A stretch of 11,703 bases of DNA from Emcibacteraceae bacterium (GCA_016763335.1 JAESUD010000019.1:1-11703); one strand, 5' to 3'; numbered from the stretch's first letter, positions 1-6,751 are shown. The notes: generated by a model not told the origin, from the sequence alone. Program-made: numbers and translations.

Positions 1-63
1 TTGAAATGTAGAAGCATTCAATTTCACGTGGTAAATAGATTTATTTTATCGCAATGCTTTTCA

Positions 64-94
64 TTTTCGTTATGCGTAGAGACGCAAACGAAAA
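64..94. repeat. Imperfect inverted repeat
   Basis: TTTTCGTT (64-71) pairs with AACGAAAA (87-94). After a small AT/A bulge, GCGT (74-77) pairs with ACGC (82-85) around an AGAG loop. No T run follows on either strand, so it does not look like an intrinsic terminator. Confidence 0.55.
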
Positions 95-111
95 GCTCCG
101 CTAGGATAGTT

Positions 112-142
112 ACGAGAACAATTACATAATTTGATTGCTCGT
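112..142. repeat. Inverted repeat with a two-base bulge
   Basis: ACGAG (112-116) pairs with CTCGT (138-142). After the unpaired AA at 117-118, CAAT (119-122) pairs with ATTG (134-137). This makes nine pairs around an 11-nt loop. Its role is unknown. Confidence 0.4.
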
Positions 143-178
143 GAGAGTATTGGTATGAGGATAAATACTTTGTACAAG

Positions 179-213
179 TGCGGTGGTAACATCTTTACAA
201 AAGCACCACCGCA
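179..213. repeat. Perfect 9-bp inverted repeat
   Basis: TGCGGTGGT (179-187) pairs exactly with ACCACCGCA (205-213) around a 17-nt loop. It is the most GC-rich stem of the non-coding region. Neither strand has a T run after it, so a terminator is unlikely. A protein site or a single-stranded DNA hairpin of an origin fits better. Confidence 0.6.
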
Positions 214-239
214 TATGGTATATTATATGTGTAGCAAGT

Positions 240-369
240 ATTGATACCGTTAGAGCTCCTTTCAATTACGGACGGTATCAATTCTTAAGACCGTCAGAGG
301 GATTACGGTATTAAAATTTGATACAGGTGTATCAATTTTTAATACAGTTTTGTCAAATATTGACACCGT
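240..369. repeat. Iteron-like motif cluster (about ATTGATACCGT)
   Basis: The 11-bp motif ATTGATACCGT is exact at 240-250 on the plus strand and at 272-282 on the minus strand. Weaker copies lie at 359-369 (10 of 11, plus), 305-315 (9 of 11, minus), 317-327 (8 of 11, plus), 326-336 (8 of 11, minus) and 338-348 (8 of 11, plus). Some copies overlap and orientation is mixed. Repeats of this size are used by Rep initiators and by repressors. The HTH protein encoded just to the right (394-774) is the obvious candidate ligand, which is inference. Confidence 0.55.
308..345. repeat. Long near-perfect palindrome, 17-bp arms
   Basis: Positions 308-324 pair with 329-345 at 16 of 17 positions, the only mismatch being T-T at 317/336. 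The spacer is AGGT (325-328). The core arms TTGATAC/GTATCAA are two head-to-head copies of the repeat motif of this cluster. The symmetry points to a dimeric DNA-binding protein or a hairpin of an origin. Confidence 0.6.
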
Positions 370-393
370 GTTTTAAATTTAAGTTAGATCAAT

Positions 394-774
394 TCATCCT
401 TTTCTCCAGGCCATAAAATCCTTTGTCGGTGATGAACCATTATATTCGTGTAACGTGCTAATCCACTCAGAGGCATGACGATGCTTAAATGTGAAAGAGC
501 CCTTACTCTTTAATTTTATAAACCCATTCACCTGCAACTCACCTATTGCCTTTACAGCAGTATTTGACGCACAATCAATCCAGTTAGCAGCCATCCGCAC
601 ACTCATAATAATGTCGCCGTTATTGCCACCGTTATATCGAAAAAGAAATTCACAGTACAAAGCCCGGGCATTTGTACTTAACGCGCGGTAAGCCGGACTT
701 TGCATCAAGTAATGTGGCAGACCTACATACCTTAAACCGTTTTTGCTTCGGCCCTTATGATTATGATTAGCCAT
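394..774 (-). CDS. Helix-turn-helix (Rep-like) protein of the mobile element
   Basis: This is a 126-aa basic protein. Residues about 20-110 look like a winged-helix DNA-binding domain: SPAYRALSTNARALYCEFL near the N terminus, then RMAANWIDCASNTAVKAIGELQVNGFI as the HTH and recognition helix, and KDFMAWRKG at the end. I recall this layout from many small HTH proteins in alphaproteobacterial plasmids, phages and islands. The start at 774 is chosen because AAGGA (782-786) sits 7 nt upstream; a GTG at 792 would be in frame but has no such site. It is last in the leftward run of element genes and is preceded by a hairpin at 790-820. A role in replication initiation or transcription control is inferred from the repeats beyond its 3' end. 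Confidence 0.7.
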   Translation of the reverse strand: MANHNHKGRSKNGLRYVGLPHYLMQSPAYRALSTNARALYCEFLFRYNGGNNGDIIMSVRMAANWIDCASNTAVKAIGELQVNGFIKLKSKGSFTFKHRHASEWISTLHEYNGSSPTKDFMAWRKG

Positions 775-789
775 ATTATTATCCTTGCA

Positions 790-820
790 CACTAGCGATG
801 GTACCTCCCCACCGCTAGTG
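790..820. promoter_or_regulatory. Inverted repeat in the leader of the HTH gene
   Basis: CACTAGCG (790-797) pairs exactly with CGCTAGTG (813-820). After one mismatch, TGG (799-801) pairs with CCA (809-811), leaving a 7-nt loop. The repeat ends a few bases upstream of the AAGGA ribosome site of the HTH gene. No T run follows it. It could be an operator or an mRNA hairpin that modulates translation. Confidence 0.5.
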
Positions 821-861
821 CATCCTGATTGTAAACAATCGAATTGAAAATTATGGATTAA

Positions 862-1161
862 TCAGCCTACAAATTGGACCACATGAGTTTGCAAAATATA
901 TAAACCATGCCACCCTTTGCCGGCTACTCCATCATGCTGCTCCCTAGTCATCGTTATGCTCAGATGATAATCGTGACGCAGAATCCTTATATACTCAGAT
1001 AATCGAAGCGCCCATGAGGAAAGCCCCTGAGCAGTTACGCCGGAACTTTTATTATTAATTAACGCTGACAATGTTCTTGCAGTTTGTCCGGTTAAAGTAA
1101 TGGTACGTAGGTTGCCATCCGAGTAAATAATTTTAAATTTCTGTTTAAGACGTTTAGTCAT
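862..1161 (-). CDS. Small winged-helix domain protein
   Basis: This 99-aa protein has a basic N terminus (MTKRLKQKFKI), then a segment ARTLSALINNKSSGVTAQGLSSWALRLSEYIRILRHDYHLSI that reads as a winged helix, and ends with GWHGLYILQTHVV. I recognise the pattern (R.L.AL...G.T......WA.RLS.Y...LR, then a final WHG.Y.L) from small winged-helix proteins of alphaproteobacterial mobile elements. Its ATG at 1161 has GAGAGGAT a short distance upstream and overlaps the end of the upstream gene by 8 bp, indicating translational coupling. It is probably a DNA-binding regulator of the element. The target is unknown. Confidence 0.65.
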   Translation of the reverse strand: MTKRLKQKFKIIYSDGNLRTITLTGQTARTLSALINNKSSGVTAQGLSSWALRLSEYIRILRHDYHLSITMTREQHDGVAGKGWHGLYILQTHVVQFVG

Positions 1162-1357
1162 TATTACATCCTCTCTTATAAAGGATGCCGGCTACTACAG
1201 AAGCGTGACCAATTGACAAACCATATTTGTTTCTGATAAATCGCACAGGAAACGCTTGAGGATGCTCATTAGATGCCTTAGTGTGTTTTGTACCAAAGAC
1301 ACCTAGATAGGCCCCGTTCACCGTTACAGCGGTGGCGGGGTCTAATTTATTAGGCAT
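1154..1357 (-). CDS. Small hypothetical element protein
   Basis: This 67-aa protein is not confidently assigned to a family. The C-terminal part (FIRNKYGLSIGHASVVAGILYKRG) resembles a helix-turn-helix end, NKYGLSIGHASVVAGI, as in short alphaproteobacterial element proteins that finish with a similar KYGLS..TA motif. That resemblance is from memory and tentative. GGGAGG lies about 8 nt before the ATG. The gene starts 3 bp after the AlpA-like gene stops and overlaps the next gene by 8 bp, so it is firmly part of one operon, which is the best evidence that it is real. Confidence 0.6.
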   Translation of the reverse strand: MPNKLDPATAVTVNGAYLGVFGTKHTKASNEHPQAFPVRFIRNKYGLSIGHASVVAGILYKRGCNND

Positions 1358-1360
1358 AAC

Positions 1361-1564
1361 TCATACCTCCCTTTTTTCTGATGGGTGATTTTGCTCCGCT
1401 TCCGCAATAAATTTTTCAATTTCAGATTTTTTATAACGGATATTTTTAGAGCCTATACGGCAAAAATTTGGCCCTTCGCCTTTCCACCGCCAAAATCGCA
1501 ACGTAGAGGGTTTGGTCGCGAGTAATTCTGCGGCCTCTATTTCAGTTAATAGCTTTGTAGTCAT
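1361..1564 (-). CDS. AlpA/excisionase-like HTH protein
   Basis: This 67-aa protein of the MerR-like HTH_17 (AlpA/Xis) type. TEIEAAELLATKPSTLRFWRWKGEGPNF is the winged HTH, followed by CRIGSKNIRYKKSEIEKFIAEA, the usual R.G...RY...E.E.FI pattern. Members act as excisionases bending DNA at att sites, or as activators of integrase or island genes. The start at 1564 is preferred to an in-frame ATG at 1585: AAAGGA lies about 9 nt upstream, while the longer form has only a poorly spaced GGGAGA. It is first in a four-gene operon (AlpA, 67 aa, winged helix, HTH). With the integrase upstream, an excision or induction role is likely. Confidence 0.75.
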   Translation of the reverse strand: MTTKLLTEIEAAELLATKPSTLRFWRWKGEGPNFCRIGSKNIRYKKSEIEKFIAEAEQNHPSEKREV

Positions 1565-1676
1565 AGGAAATGTTCCTTTAATCATTTTGTAATATCAATC
1601 TCCCGTTATCAGGTTTGATTGCATGTGATTAAAGGCTATTAGGATAAATAAGATAACACTAGAGAGAGCATTGCTG
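1565..1676 (-). promoter_or_regulatory. Gap likely holding the promoter of the AlpA operon
   Basis: These 112 bp separate the 267-aa gene from the AlpA-like gene. They contain small symmetric or repeated pieces: ATCAA (1594-1598) with TTGAT (1615-1619), two TGATT copies near 1616-1630, and GTTATC (1605-1610) with GATAAC (1652-1657). I find no clear consensus promoter or terminator. The call rests on position. Confidence 0.3.
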
Positions 1677-2480
1677 TTAGCCACTAACTGCCAAATTAGT
1701 TTTATTTAAGGGTTCTTTTAATAGCTTTTTTTGTTCCGCTACACGTCTACCAAAAGATTCAATTGTCATCGATCCACACTCTCCATACGTAACCAAGCCA
1801 CCTAAATCGGTACATTTTTTATGTTCGCATAAATATTTTAAAACATCCCTGAGGAGGGCCTCGGGGCCGATGGCAATCATTGCCTTTCTTATTTCGTTCT
1901 TAAGGCTGTTTCTTTTTCTACTTTTTTTTGTTTGGGTATCTTTTTTCCAAATCTGATTTATTTGTTCTTTCAGAATACCTAGGTCATATGCGGACCAAAC
2001 AACAACTTCACGCTTGGTGTTTGGGTCTGTAATAGTACGGCAAAGCATTATGACCTTAGCTAGTAAATATTCATCATCAAATTTTTGGTATCCCCTGTGC
2101 GCAAACAAGACATCCAAAGACATAATCCCTATTAGATGCCCAAATTTATTTTTATAATAATCATAAGATTCCGATTGTGAACTGTTTGGAAGCAACGGTA
2201 GCAAATTGTAATAATCTTTATTTCTATACATGTGCGATGTTGCGTACGGCAAACCTTTTTCTTGCAGTAATTTTACGGCAAATTCAGAAAGGCTTTCTGC
2301 AAACCCATACGGTTTACCTTTTGTACTTGGGTACGTTTCCTCGCTGATTTTTTTAAGGTATTCGATATCAAAGTCGCCTCTAAAACTAGTTGTCGATAGA
2401 CTATACCCCTGTCTGCTCGAAATTACTTCCTCGACCCCTTTTGCTAGTTTTTTTGGCTTGCTTTTTGTCGTTTTACTCAT
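1677..2480 (-). CDS. Unrecognised 267-aa protein encoded behind the integrase
   Basis: I do not recognise a family. The N terminus is very basic (MSKTTKSKPKKLAKG), which suggests nucleic-acid contact. The middle is rich in Tyr, Leu and Lys (DYYNLLPLLPNSS, YDYYKNKFGHLIGIMSLDVLF), followed by a Lys/Arg patch (QTKKSRKRNSLKNEIRKAM) and two cysteines near the C terminus (LCEHKKCTDLGG). No signal peptide or membrane segment is seen, so it is likely cytoplasmic. The ATG at 2480 lies 14 bp after the integrase stop and has only a weak GGGG-type site, so translation is probably coupled to the integrase. Candidates are a directionality factor, a cargo or defence gene, or a regulator. None is supported beyond position. 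Confidence 0.6.
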   Translation of the reverse strand: MSKTTKSKPKKLAKGVEEVISSRQGYSLSTTSFRGDFDIEYLKKISEETYPSTKGKPYGFAESLSEFAVKLLQEKGLPYATSHMYRNKDYYNLLPLLPNSSQSESYDYYKNKFGHLIGIMSLDVLFAHRGYQKFDDEYLLAKVIMLCRTITDPNTKREVVVWSAYDLGILKEQINQIWKKDTQTKKSRKRNSLKNEIRKAMIAIGPEALLRDVLKYLCEHKKCTDLGGLVTYGECGSMTIESFGRRVAEQKKLLKEPLNKTNLAVSG

Positions 2481-2494
2481 CTTGAGCCCCAGGC

Positions 2495-3814
2495 TTATAG
2501 TTTAACAACATTGCTTTTTTTGCTTTGCATCATTGCCGCGTTAATGTTGGAAGCGGTGGTCTCGGCGGCTTGGCGTACCGGGTCCTCAGCAAGATGAGCA
2601 TATCTAGCGGTGGTCTGGACTTGTGTATGGCCAAGAAGCTTACCAGTCATGTGGAGGGATAGTCCGGTACCCACCGCGAAAGATGCAAAAGTATGTCTTA
2701 AATCATGAAGGCGGACGTCTAACACGCCGCCAATTGGTGAAATATCAAGCTTTTGACATTCCTCGACTATCTCCTCAACTGAGCAGTTTTGATACTCAGG
2801 AGTGCCTTTAAAAATTACCGATAGATGTTCCTGGTCTTTCCATATTTTAATAGTTGCAGCCGCTTTAATACGTTTCCAAACTTTGAACAGGTTTACAAGA
2901 TGATGCCCGGACTTTGTACCAGTTACTACCCACGGATTGCCGTCTAATTTTGGTAACTCGGACAGTATCGCCATTGCCGGAGCAGTCAAATAGATTTTCT
3001 TTTTACCGGTTTTACTGTCAGGGAGGTTAAGACATGCATTCTCCATGTCCACATCAATCCATCCCAACTTTAATATTTCATCACGCCTGCAACCTGTAAA
3101 AATTAATAATCTAATGGCCGCAATAGCGGTGGCGGATTCCGTCTTGTTATTTTCTGCTTCAACCAAGGCCACTGATATATAGCTGAGTTCATCAAGGGAT
3201 AAATAACGCTCTCGCTTACTTTCTTTGTACTTAGAAACGTGAGCACACGGATTTGAACCTTGCTTTCTAATTTCCCAAAGCTCAGCCAGGTTAAACATCT
3301 TTGAAAGAAGAGCCAACACGCGATTTGCGGCATATGGCACCATTCTCATAGACTGGTGCAACTTGATAATATCTCTTCTGGATATTTCAGATATCTTTAA
3401 AGTTCCAATGGCCGGGATAATATGCTTGTTAATGTTTCGTCGGTCACCATCAGTGCTCGATTGTTTTTTATGCGTCTCGGCATATACAGATAGGTAATGA
3501 GCGGCAAATTCCTTTATTGTGCTACCCCCACGTTTTTCCTGCCTTACTTGGCTAGGGTCTTTCCCTTCGGCTACTAGTCCCATCCATTGCTTTGCTATTC
3601 CCCGGGCCTTCTCGGTGGCAATAACACCATGCACACCAATTTTAGGGCGACGCTCACGACCGTCCTGTGTTCGGTAATAGAGATAATAGATTTTACTACC
3701 CGACGGGCTAACTCTGCATTGAAACCCTTTTAACTCTATATCATTAATTGTGTATCTACTGGCCTGTGGCTTAGAAGCATCCACCGCCTTCTTTGTAAGT
3801 TTTAATGTTGTCAT
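2495..3814 (-). CDS. int: Tyrosine recombinase (site-specific integrase)
   Basis: This 439-aa phage-type integrase cuts and joins att DNA to insert or release the element. Residues about 4-90 form the DUF4102-like arm-binding domain (LTKKAVDASKP ... FQCRVSPSGSKIYYLYYR). About 98-180 form the core-binding domain, and 205-410 the catalytic domain. The catalytic residues appear complete: R243 (GCRRDEIL), K268 (PDSKTGKK), H370 and R373 (LHDLRHTF), H396 (LLGHTQ) and Y405 (TARYAHL). An extra stretch of about 40 residues (320-362) precedes the HDLRH box. The start at 3814 has AGAGG (3820-3824) 5 nt upstream; a longer in-frame start at 3844 lacks a comparable site. The gene lies about 155 bp from a tRNA-Arg 3' fragment, its likely att site. 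Confidence 0.95.
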   Translation of the reverse strand: MTTLKLTKKAVDASKPQASRYTINDIELKGFQCRVSPSGSKIYYLYYRTQDGRERRPKIGVHGVIATEKARGIAKQWMGLVAEGKDPSQVRQEKRGGSTIKEFAAHYLSVYAETHKKQSSTDGDRRNINKHIIPAIGTLKISEISRRDIIKLHQSMRMVPYAANRVLALLSKMFNLAELWEIRKQGSNPCAHVSKYKESKRERYLSLDELSYISVALVEAENNKTESATAIAAIRLLIFTGCRRDEILKLGWIDVDMENACLNLPDSKTGKKKIYLTAPAMAILSELPKLDGNPWVVTGTKSGHHLVNLFKVWKRIKAAATIKIWKDQEHLSVIFKGTPEYQNCSVEEIVEECQKLDISPIGGVLDVRLHDLRHTFASFAVGTGLSLHMTGKLLGHTQVQTTARYAHLAEDPVRQAAETTASNINAAMMQSKKSNVVKL

Positions 3815-3970
3815 AATTACCTCTGGGTCGCATGTGGGTCGCAATATATGCTAATAATAACATACCTCATCAACAGTGACAACAATAGATTAATATAATT
3901 ATCATTAAAAATCAGCGATTTACAGATAACGTTAGATACCGGCATATTGCCCCAAAAATACCGACAACGT
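3815..3970. other. AT-rich integrase promoter and att-arm region
   Basis: This gap between integrase and tRNA fragment should hold the integrase promoter and arm-type sites. It is rich in A and T and contains a small dyad, AAATC-AGC-GATTT (3909-3921). I cannot pick out clear -35/-10 boxes or repeated arm sites. Confidence 0.35.
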
Positions 3971-4017
3971 GATTCCTAATCTTGAGGTCAGTGGTTCAAA
4001 TCCACTCGGGATCACCA
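3971..4017 (+). other. attR: att site: 3' fragment of a tRNA-Arg(CCT) gene
   Basis: From the anticodon loop onward this reads as the 3' part of a tRNA. The loop is TTCCTAA (3973-3979), with anticodon CCT. It is followed by TCTTG (anticodon stem, 3' side), a T arm with AGTGG/CCACT stem and TTCAAAT loop (3990-4006), acceptor strand CGGGATC, discriminator A and CCA (4015-4017). The bases upstream do not supply the matching CAAGA, D arm or GATCCCG acceptor strand, so the gene is not complete here. This is what an element leaves at the far end after integrating into the 3' half of a tRNA gene. It marks the border between element (left) and chromosome (right). Confidence 0.8.
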
Positions 4018-4173
4018 AACAAAATGCCATCCCTCATGGCAAAGGACATTCCGACCTCGCACGATCTTGGTATTTAAAAAAATATTTTTGTTCGATGGTC
4101 TTGTTTAATTGTCTACATATTATAAGCGATTATATTGGATGCGGTCTTGATTTAATTCTGCGTGATATAAACT
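4018..4173. other. Intergenic DNA right of the att site
   Basis: A short hairpin, TGCCAT (4025-4030) with ATGGCA (4036-4041), follows the tRNA fragment by 7 bases. It has no T run, so it is at best a remnant of the tRNA terminator. Nothing else is evident before the kinase stop codon at 4174. Confidence 0.35.
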
Positions 4174-6615
4174 TTAATTTTCCGCGTTATTCTTAGGTAT
4201 AGAAAATGAAACTGTTGTGCCTTCGCCTAAGATGCTCTCGATTTCTAATTCGCCACCATGAAGTCCTACTAAAGACTTCACAATTGAAAGGCCTAATCCA
4301 GTACCTTCGGTATGACTTATGAATGGAGAGGATTCTGCTTTGGTAAAGGGTTTGGTAATTATTTTAATGTCTTCTTTCGAAATCCCGCATCCAGTATCGG
4401 TAATTTTAAAACAATGATTATTCTTAGCTATATGAGCACTGATTGTAATAACGCCATTTTGCGGAGTAAACTTGATAGAATTAGATATTAAGTTCATTAT
4501 GATCTGCATAAAAGCTTTTTTATCTACATAAACTTCGGGTAAGTTTTCTTTGATTTCCACAACAAGTTTAACATTTTGATCAGCCGCTAATTTAAAGACA
4601 ATTTTTTTACATTGTAAGATAAGCTCTCTGCCATCAACCTTTTCATAACTAAGCTCTTTTTTACCCGCTTCTAATATAGATAAATCGAGAATATCATTTA
4701 CAAGATGAAGTAGATATTCCCCTGATGAATGTATATCATTAATATATTCTGTGTTCTTCTTATTATTTATGGGTCCAAATGTTTCTTTTAATAGGACCTC
4801 AGAAAATCCAATAACGGCATTTAACGGCGTTCTCAAATCATGACTCATTGATGCTAGAAAGTCAGACTTGGCCGCGTTTGCATCTTTTGTTTCTTTTAGT
4901 GAAATGGCCATCTCTTTTTGCGTGGACTTTAGTTCTAGCTCCGTCATTTGTCTTAATTTTATTTCTTTTCTCAGCTGTTTATTCCAAAGGAGAATTATTC
5001 CTGCCCCAATTAATGATAAAATAATTACATAAATTAGTGGCCCATAATCTACTTGCCTTTGAAAAGGCACTGTGAAGCCCTTTGATAATATTCCATTTCT
5101 TGTATTTTGATCAATTTTCATTAAAGCCTTTTGAATGGAACTATAAAGAAGTGGTAAATCTGAACGAACAGCAATCCTGTTATCAACGTTATAGGGAGTT
5201 GAACCAGTTACCCTTACATTATTAATATTCTCAGATGTGAAATACGCTGATGTAGATGGAATGCTGCTTATAAAAGCATCGGCTTCACCAATTGAAACTA
5301 ATTTTAAAGCTTCAATATTACTGTTTACCTCTCTAACTGTAATATTTGGATAATCTTCTTTGATGAAATCGATGATTGCAGTTCCTTTGGTTTGAACAAT
5401 AACCGCACCATCCATTAGGCTGAGTTCCGTAAAGTTAACATGTTCCTCGCGAGCAAAAATGACGTGTTGATCCCTCAAGTAACTATCAGCAAAGATAAGG
5501 TATTTCTCGCGGTCAGGGGTCAGCGTGGCATATGATGCAATTTCCGCGTCGCCAGACTGAAGCTTAGATAATCCATCATTCCACGTCGTATTACCCGACC
5601 ATACAAATTTTACATTTAATATTTTTGATATTTCTTTTAAAAAAGAAGCCGTTATTCCGCCAATATTCGACTGCTCATCAAGAAATTCATACGGTGCACT
5701 ATTTAAAGATACGGCCACCCTTATTGTGTTATTTTCGGCCAGCCAGTTTAGTTCTTCTATGGTAAGATCATTGCTATCAGCCGTTTTCGAAGGTTTAATC
5801 CATTTAGTGGAAATTGTCGTAAATTCTTCCACAGAAACTAAAGCAATTGCCTTGGTAATAATACTCACTAGAATTGAGTTGTTTTTTTGAACAGCTATAC
5901 GTTGATCTATTTCATTATTTTCTATGATAAACTCATCACCTAATATTTCTATTCCCTGTATATTATTTTGAGTAATAGCAAATTCAACTGCCATAGTTTC
6001 ATTAGGATAAACATCAATTTCATGTGAAGCTAATGCCCTTAAGATTTCCATATTATTATTAAATGTCACATATTTTAAATCAGGGTAAAGTTTTTGATAA
6101 GACGCAGCTATGAAATGGCCTTTAATAATGCCAATCCTTTTATCGTTAAGGCCGGTTATATCATTAATTTTTTCTGAACCAGCTCTGCCCCAGAGAACAA
6201 TGGCATCAGTAATATAAGCGTCGAAAAAAGTGAAATATACTTGTCGTTCATCGGTTTTGGAAAGGCTGTGAATGATATCTATTTTTTGATCCATCGCCAT
6301 TTTGAGATTTTCAGACCAACTTCCATAATTAACATAGTTGACTTTCAATCCAACTTTAGAGGTAAGAAGGTTTAAATAATCGATAGATAATCCTACTGGC
6401 TCTCCTGCGCTGACAAAATCAAATGGCGCGTAACCAATATTGTTACCGGCCATAATTGTGGGGTGTTCAACAATCCAAGACCGCTCTTCTTCTGTTAAAA
6501 AGATTTCTTCTGAGTTATTTTGCGCCCAAACAGTGCCCGTTGACACTATTATCAATAATGCAACAATCAAGGGCTTGAGAAGTAAGATACTTTGTTTATT
6601 AATACTACTATTCAT
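4174..6615 (-). CDS. Membrane sensor histidine kinase with two solute-binding domains
   Basis: This 813-aa BvgS-type sensor has, in order: a signal peptide (1-31, ending VWA-Q); two periplasmic SBP_bac_3 Venus-flytrap domains (about 40-275 and 285-515, each preceded by an LT.EE..W..E motif and containing IRV-type starts); one membrane helix (about 525-545); a coiled linker (about 546-580); HisKA with the phospho-acceptor H592 (SHDLRTPLNAVIGFSE); and HATPase_c with N box (MNLISNSIKFTP, 707-718), G1 (DTGCGIS, 740-746) and G2 (EGTGLGLSIVK, 770-780). It would sense a small periplasmic solute, perhaps an amino acid, and phosphorylate a regulator. Unlike BvgS it has no PAS, receiver or Hpt domain, and no response regulator lies nearby. 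It is divergent from the LysR gene, and its ribosome site is weak. Confidence 0.9.
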   Translation of the reverse strand: MNSSINKQSILLLKPLIVALLIIVSTGTVWAQNNSEEIFLTEEERSWIVEHPTIMAGNNIGYAPFDFVSAGEPVGLSIDYLNLLTSKVGLKVNYVNYGSWSENLKMAMDQKIDIIHSLSKTDERQVYFTFFDAYITDAIVLWGRAGSEKINDITGLNDKRIGIIKGHFIAASYQKLYPDLKYVTFNNNMEILRALASHEIDVYPNETMAVEFAITQNNIQGIEILGDEFIIENNEIDQRIAVQKNNSILVSIITKAIALVSVEEFTTISTKWIKPSKTADSNDLTIEELNWLAENNTIRVAVSLNSAPYEFLDEQSNIGGITASFLKEISKILNVKFVWSGNTTWNDGLSKLQSGDAEIASYATLTPDREKYLIFADSYLRDQHVIFAREEHVNFTELSLMDGAVIVQTKGTAIIDFIKEDYPNITVREVNSNIEALKLVSIGEADAFISSIPSTSAYFTSENINNVRVTGSTPYNVDNRIAVRSDLPLLYSSIQKALMKIDQNTRNGILSKGFTVPFQRQVDYGPLIYVIILSLIGAGIILLWNKQLRKEIKLRQMTELELKSTQKEMAISLKETKDANAAKSDFLASMSHDLRTPLNAVIGFSEVLLKETFGPINNKKNTEYINDIHSSGEYLLHLVNDILDLSILEAGKKELSYEKVDGRELILQCKKIVFKLAADQNVKLVVEIKENLPEVYVDKKAFMQIIMNLISNSIKFTPQNGVITISAHIAKNNHCFKITDTGCGISKEDIKIITKPFTKAESSPFISHTEGTGLGLSIVKSLVGLHGGELEIESILGEGTTVSFSIPKNNAEN

Positions 6616-6751
6616 ATTGTAATTGAACCTTGACAGATTTAGGCCTTCAATAAATATATTCCATAATAGTTAATATAATCATTATTTTCATATTATGCCA
6701 TTGACAATAAAAGCTATTTACACGAGTGTTAGTTAAAGTTATGCTGACTTT
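6616..6751. promoter_or_regulatory. Divergent control region, kinase/LysR
   Basis: The 136-bp gap between two divergent genes must hold both promoters. It is very AT-rich and contains an inverted repeat TAATAT (6671-6676) with ATATTA (6690-6695), spaced 13 bp. That could be an autoregulatory LysR site, but such symmetry is not rare in AT-rich DNA. Confidence 0.35.

Larger units (their letters stand above)
1..393. other. Non-coding, repeat-rich region of the element (candidate origin or control region)
   Basis: I see no convincing coding frame here. The stretch is full of inverted repeats: 12-18 with 53-59 (AAGCATT/AATGCTT), 64-71 with 87-94, 112-122 with 134-142, 179-187 with 205-213, 240-250 with 272-282, 308-324 with 329-345, and 351-356 with 360-365. 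The right half also holds repeated copies of a motif near ATTGATACCGT. It lies just beyond the stop of a Rep/HTH-like gene. Such density is typical of plasmid or satellite origins, transfer origins or multi-site operators. Which of these it is cannot be told from the sequence alone. Confidence 0.5.

Noticed and set aside
179..213. Rho-independent terminator for the leftward operon
   Set aside because: There is no T run after the stem on either strand, and it lies about 180 bp beyond the stop codon.
240..369. CRISPR array
   Set aside because: The repeats are about 11 bp, mixed in orientation and unevenly spaced, without uniform spacers.
3103..3333. A 76-aa minus-strand reading frame inside the integrase
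   Set aside because: It is an out-of-frame shadow of the integrase catalytic domain, whose own frame is complete with all active-site residues.
3941..4017. A complete tRNA-Arg gene
   Set aside because: The bases before 3971 give no D arm, no matching acceptor strand and only poor pairing to the anticodon stem. Only the 3' part is present.
3969..4196. A 75-aa plus-strand reading frame
   Set aside because: Its first part is the translated tRNA fragment (the familiar LEVSGSNPLG pattern), it has no ribosome site, and it runs into the kinase gene on the other strand.
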